A stretch of 6,164 nt of DNA from Bacteroidales bacterium (GTDB lineage: Bacteria > Bacteroidota > Bacteroidia > Bacteroidales > UBA7960), in the NCBI GenBank assembly GCA_003557765.1, contig PWNO01000265.1:1-6164 (forward strand), given 5' to 3'. Shown here piece by piece: positions 5,245 through 6,164 of this stretch (position 1 is the first letter of the stretch; the number at the start of each line of letters is the position of its first letter). Under the pieces are notes generated by a model, which saw only the letters and a program-made list of their open reading frames with translations, was not told where the DNA came from and did no database searches. Both the position numbers and the translations under genes were made by a program.

Positions 5245-6164
5245 ATGAACCAAGTCTCTACAATTTGCTGCATCGGTGCCGGCTATGTCGGTGGGCCGAC
5301 GATGGCGGTATTCGCCTATAAGTGTCCGCACATAAAAATCATTGTTGTTGACAGCAATCCGGACAAGATTGCTGCCTGGAATACTGATAAGTTGCCGGTT
5401 TATGAGCCCGGGCTGTTGGATATCGTGAAGGAGGTGCGGGGAAAGAATCTGTTTTTCAGCACCGATGTGGATGCCGCCATTGATGAAGCGGAGATGATCT
5501 TTATTTCGGTCAACACCCCTACGAAAACCTACGGCGTAGGGAAGGGGATGGCTGCCGACCTGAAGTATGTAGAGCTTTGCACGCGCCAGATCGCAAGTGT
5601 GGCAAAAAGCGACAAGATCATCGTGGAGAAATCGACCCTGCCGGTACGTACCTCCCAGAGCATCAAGGCGATCATTCGCGGCAGTGACTCCGACTTCAAC
5701 TTCCAGGTGCTGTCGAATCCCGAATTCCTGGCCGAAGGGACTGCAATAAACGACCTGTTGTATGCCGACCGCGTTTTGATCGGTGGTGACCAGACCCCGG
5801 AAGGGCTGAAGGCGATCGAGGCACTGACGGAGATCTATGCCAACTGGCTGCCGCGCGAGCGGATTATCCAGACACGCCTGTGGTCGTCGGAGCTCAGCAA
5901 GCTCACCGCCAATGCCTTCCTGGCACAGCGGGTGTCGTCAATCAATGCCATTTCTGCGCTGTGCGAACGCACCGGTGCAGATGTGGATGAAGTGGCTGCT
6001 GCTGTCGGAATGGACAGCCGGATCGGGCCAAAGTTCCTGAAGGCATCGGTTGGGTTTGGCGGAAGCTGCTTCCAGAAAGACATCCTGAACCTGGTGTACC
6101 TCTGTCGCCATTTCGGTTTGCCGCAGGTGGCCGACTACTGGGAACAGGTGATCATTATGAACGA
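5245..6164 (+). CDS. ugd: UDP-glucose 6-dehydrogenase, animal-like class (3' end outside window)
   Basis: There are 306 complete codons and no stop before the right edge. The enzyme oxidises UDP-glucose twice with NAD to UDP-glucuronate in the cytoplasm, a precursor for acidic capsule sugars. The NAD loop is GAGYVGG (11-17). Further motifs are VYEPGL (52-57), [12 protein letters not shown] (86-97), KGMAADLKY (100-108), EKSTLPVRT (128-136), [11 protein letters not shown] (158-168), ADRVLIGG (174-181), [15 protein letters not shown] (215-229) and [10 protein letters not shown] (270-279). Catalytic Cys275, with Glu160, Lys219, Asn223 and Asp279, corresponds to human UGDH E161, K220, N224, C276 and D280, shifted by one. 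The visible sequence resembles animal UGDH far more than the short E. coli Ugd type. ATG 5245 is the first start after in-frame TAA 5221-5223; the leader is A-rich without a Shine-Dalgarno. The missing C-terminal part should hold the UDP-sugar-binding domain. Confidence 0.95.
   Translation, partial: MNQVSTICCIGAGYVGGPTMAVFAYKCPHIKIIVVDSNPDKIAAWNTDKLPVYEPGLLDIVKEVRGKNLFFSTDVDAAIDEAEMIFISVNTPTKTYGVGKGMAADLKYVELCTRQIASVAKSDKIIVEKSTLPVRTSQSIKAIIRGSDSDFNFQVLSNPEFLAEGTAINDLLYADRVLIGGDQTPEGLKAIEALTEIYANWLPRERIIQTRLWSSELSKLTANAFLAQRVSSINAISALCERTGADVDEVAAAVGMDSRIGPKFLKASVGFGGSCFQKDILNLVYLCRHFGLPQVADYWEQVIIMN

Noticed and set aside
5062..5331. Minus-strand reading frame of 89 codons across the palindrome and the start of ugd
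   Set aside because: It overlaps the well-supported ugd start and consists largely of repeat sequence. No family features are seen.

Overview
The window reads as part of a chromosomal exopolysaccharide/capsule locus, all on the + strand, from a member of the Bacteroidota. Three things point to that phylum. There is a Wzi-type outer-membrane protein of the roughly 470-residue kind common in Bacteroidota. The UDP-glucose dehydrogenase is of the animal-like class. The start codons mostly have A-rich leaders without a Shine-Dalgarno, together with octamers of the form TAnnTTTG, the -7 element of Bacteroidota promoters. Assignment below phylum is not possible by eye.

Layout. Positions 2-241 hold the C-terminal end of an exosortase/archaeosortase-family membrane protein (5' end outside the window). 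Positions 242-409 are a non-coding spacer made of three different short tandem repeats, ending in a promoter-like octamer. Positions 410-2326 encode a membrane-anchored nucleotide-sugar 4,6-dehydratase of the WbpM/CapD type. It overlaps by 4 bases (ATGA) a Wzi-family outer-membrane capsule protein at 2323-3741, which has a strong AGGAGG site. After a 73-base gap comes a family-4 glycosyltransferase (3815-4918). Positions 4919-5244 are a second repeat- and hairpin-rich non-coding spacer. Positions 5245-6164 hold the first 306 complete codons of a UDP-glucose 6-dehydrogenase whose 3' end lies outside the window.

How the genes fit together (inference from families). The dehydratase and the UDP-glucose dehydrogenase would supply nucleotide sugars: a 6-deoxy-4-keto-HexNAc precursor and UDP-glucuronate. 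The glycosyltransferase would add a sugar to a growing repeat unit or glycan on the cytoplasmic side. The Wzi-like barrel would hold or organise the finished polymer at the outer membrane. The exosortase would act on surface proteins with a C-terminal sorting tag; such genes are often found near exopolysaccharide genes. No flippase, polymerase, initiating transferase or export gene is in view.

No clearly new enzymatic system is visible. The least explained material is in the two spacers, which bracket the dehydratase-Wzi-glycosyltransferase block and are built from several unrelated small repeat types.
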